Assembly (NCBI GenBank): GCA_905250125.1
Contig: CAJNOL010000278.1
Coordinates: 107,329 to 171,328 of the forward strand
Length of the DNA stretch: 64,000 nucleotides
DNA from: Rotaria sordida
Taxonomy: Eukaryota > Rotifera > Eurotatoria > Philodinida > Philodinidae
Direction: 5' to 3'
A model generated the notes under the pieces. That model searched no databases. It had not been told where the DNA came from and saw only the letters and a list, made by a program, of their open reading frames with translations. Shown here one piece after another: positions 63,701 to 64,000 of this stretch. The stretch's first letter is position 1; every line of letters starts with the position of its first letter. Both the position numbers and the translations under genes were made by a program.

Positions 63701-64000
63701 AGATTTTACTTACTTGAGCAAATAAAGAATTGATTTCTCGTCCATGTCCAAATAAATCAAGCTGCCAAGCAACAGCAGGTTGTGAACAAGTACGCAACTC
63801 ATTTTTAACAAAACGAAAACCAAATGTACATTGATCAATCATTGCAGAATAATGACTGACAGCTTCATCATTTGAAACCCAACTACCACCGGCTATATCT
63901 ATACGTCCTAAAGTTCAAAAGAATTCTTTTAATCAATGAAAAAAATAATTAAGAAATCAATTTTTAACCATCATTGAATAGTTTTCGTATTATTTTTTTA
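57744..64000 (-). CDS. MAN2B1: Lysosomal alpha-mannosidase (GH38), 5' end outside window
   Basis: Degrades alpha-mannosidic linkages of N-glycans in the lysosome. 25 exons on the minus strand, in phase: 64000-63969 (partial), 63907-63714, 63626-63521, 63464-63367, 63297-63220, 63164-63048, 62994-62782, 62715-62615, 62561-62492, 62433-62311, 62034-61900, 61843-61717, 61081-61020, 60965-60860, 60810-60701, 60634-60516, 60459-60367, 60302-60215, 60163-60077, 58641-58597, 58537-58492, 58425-58292, 58238-58077, 58019-57908, 57847-57744, about 886 aa visible. Landmarks: GGSWVSNDEAVSHYSAMIDQ, AWQLDLFGHGRE (Asp is the catalytic nucleophile), FGRLDYQEKE, LQHHDTITGTSP, AQASGLYVFRPIG, IFYTDSSGR, ITDRAQGGGSI and the C-terminal LYPMQIRSFI. 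The signal peptide and the first zinc-binding His-x-Asp lie beyond the window. Introns are 45-70 nt except two long ones. Confidence 0.96.
59289..60021. mobile_element. Tc1/mariner-like non-autonomous element in the mannosidase intron
   Basis: A perfect 15-bp inverted repeat, CCCAGAAATAATCTA at 59297-59311 and TAGATTATTTCTGGG at 60000-60014, sits at the ends of a 730-bp element. Imperfect complementarity continues inward (AGAATAGAATATATCT against the complement AGAATGGAATATCTCT). The left end, TACAGAGTGTCCCAGAAAT, resembles the common mariner terminus (CAGGGTGTCCCA). No transposase frame remains. Confidence 0.65.
61082..61716. other. Long mannosidase intron without recognised content
   Basis: 635 bp, AT-rich. 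I found no clear inverted repeat or coding remnant. A 60-codon plus-strand frame at 61481-61663 has no support. Confidence 0.4.

Noticed and set aside
1-64000. CRISPR arrays, bacterial operons or phage genes
   Set aside because: No regularly spaced direct repeats or prokaryotic gene structure; genes are spliced and metazoan.

Overview
The window is nuclear DNA from an AT-rich, intron-rich animal genome, most likely a bdelloid rotifer (about 0.75 by my judgement). The evidence is: metazoan and ciliary genes (tektin-4, JIP3/JIP4, Integrator subunit 3, ENGASE, gankyrin, lysosomal alpha-mannosidase); many 50-70 nt GT-AG introns; a fungal/bacterial-type amino-acid permease that is normally absent from animals but has spliceosomal introns here; and a degenerate TGTGGG-type array like the telomeric hexamer reported for the bdelloid Adineta vaga. 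I rebuilt the gene models by hand from splice sites, reading-phase continuity and remembered family motifs. No alignment or transcript data were used.

Layout. 915-7598 (+): foreign-type permease with two long introns carrying fold-back repeats. 7757-8036: telomere-like repeat with a 10-N assembly gap. 8130-8507: decayed coding-like remnant. 8511-12327: gene-poor. 12328-13799 (-): alpha-1,3-fucosyltransferase (GT10). 13800-17588: gene-poor. 17589-20326 (-): tektin-4. 21797-23937 (+): armadillo-type protein. 25167-35780 (+): 31-exon JIP3/JIP4 (SPAG9-like) scaffold, 1320 aa. 36301-39115 (-): ankyrin-repeat protein. 40108-41724 (+): SLC10A7-like carrier, followed 106 bp later by a RAD6/UBE2A-type E2 (41831-43149). 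45128-51915 (+): Integrator subunit 3. 53084-56296 (+): ENGASE, followed 69 bp later by a short gankyrin/PSMD10 homologue (56366-57595). 57744-64000 (-): lysosomal alpha-mannosidase, 5' end outside the window.

How the parts relate. The right third holds two N-glycan-degrading enzymes, ENGASE (cytosolic) and lysosomal mannosidase, separated only by the gankyrin gene. Two tandem pairs (SLC10A7/E2 and ENGASE/gankyrin) share one spacing: the AATAAA of the first gene ends exactly 34 nt before a pyrimidine-rich AG acceptor just upstream of the second gene's ATG. That looks like operon-style, spliced-leader processing.

The most unusual structure is in the introns. At least nine introns longer than about 500 bp carry inverted-repeat (fold-back, MITE-like) elements. 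Some belong to shared families: one in the tektin, JIP and INTS3 introns, another in the E2 and ENGASE introns.
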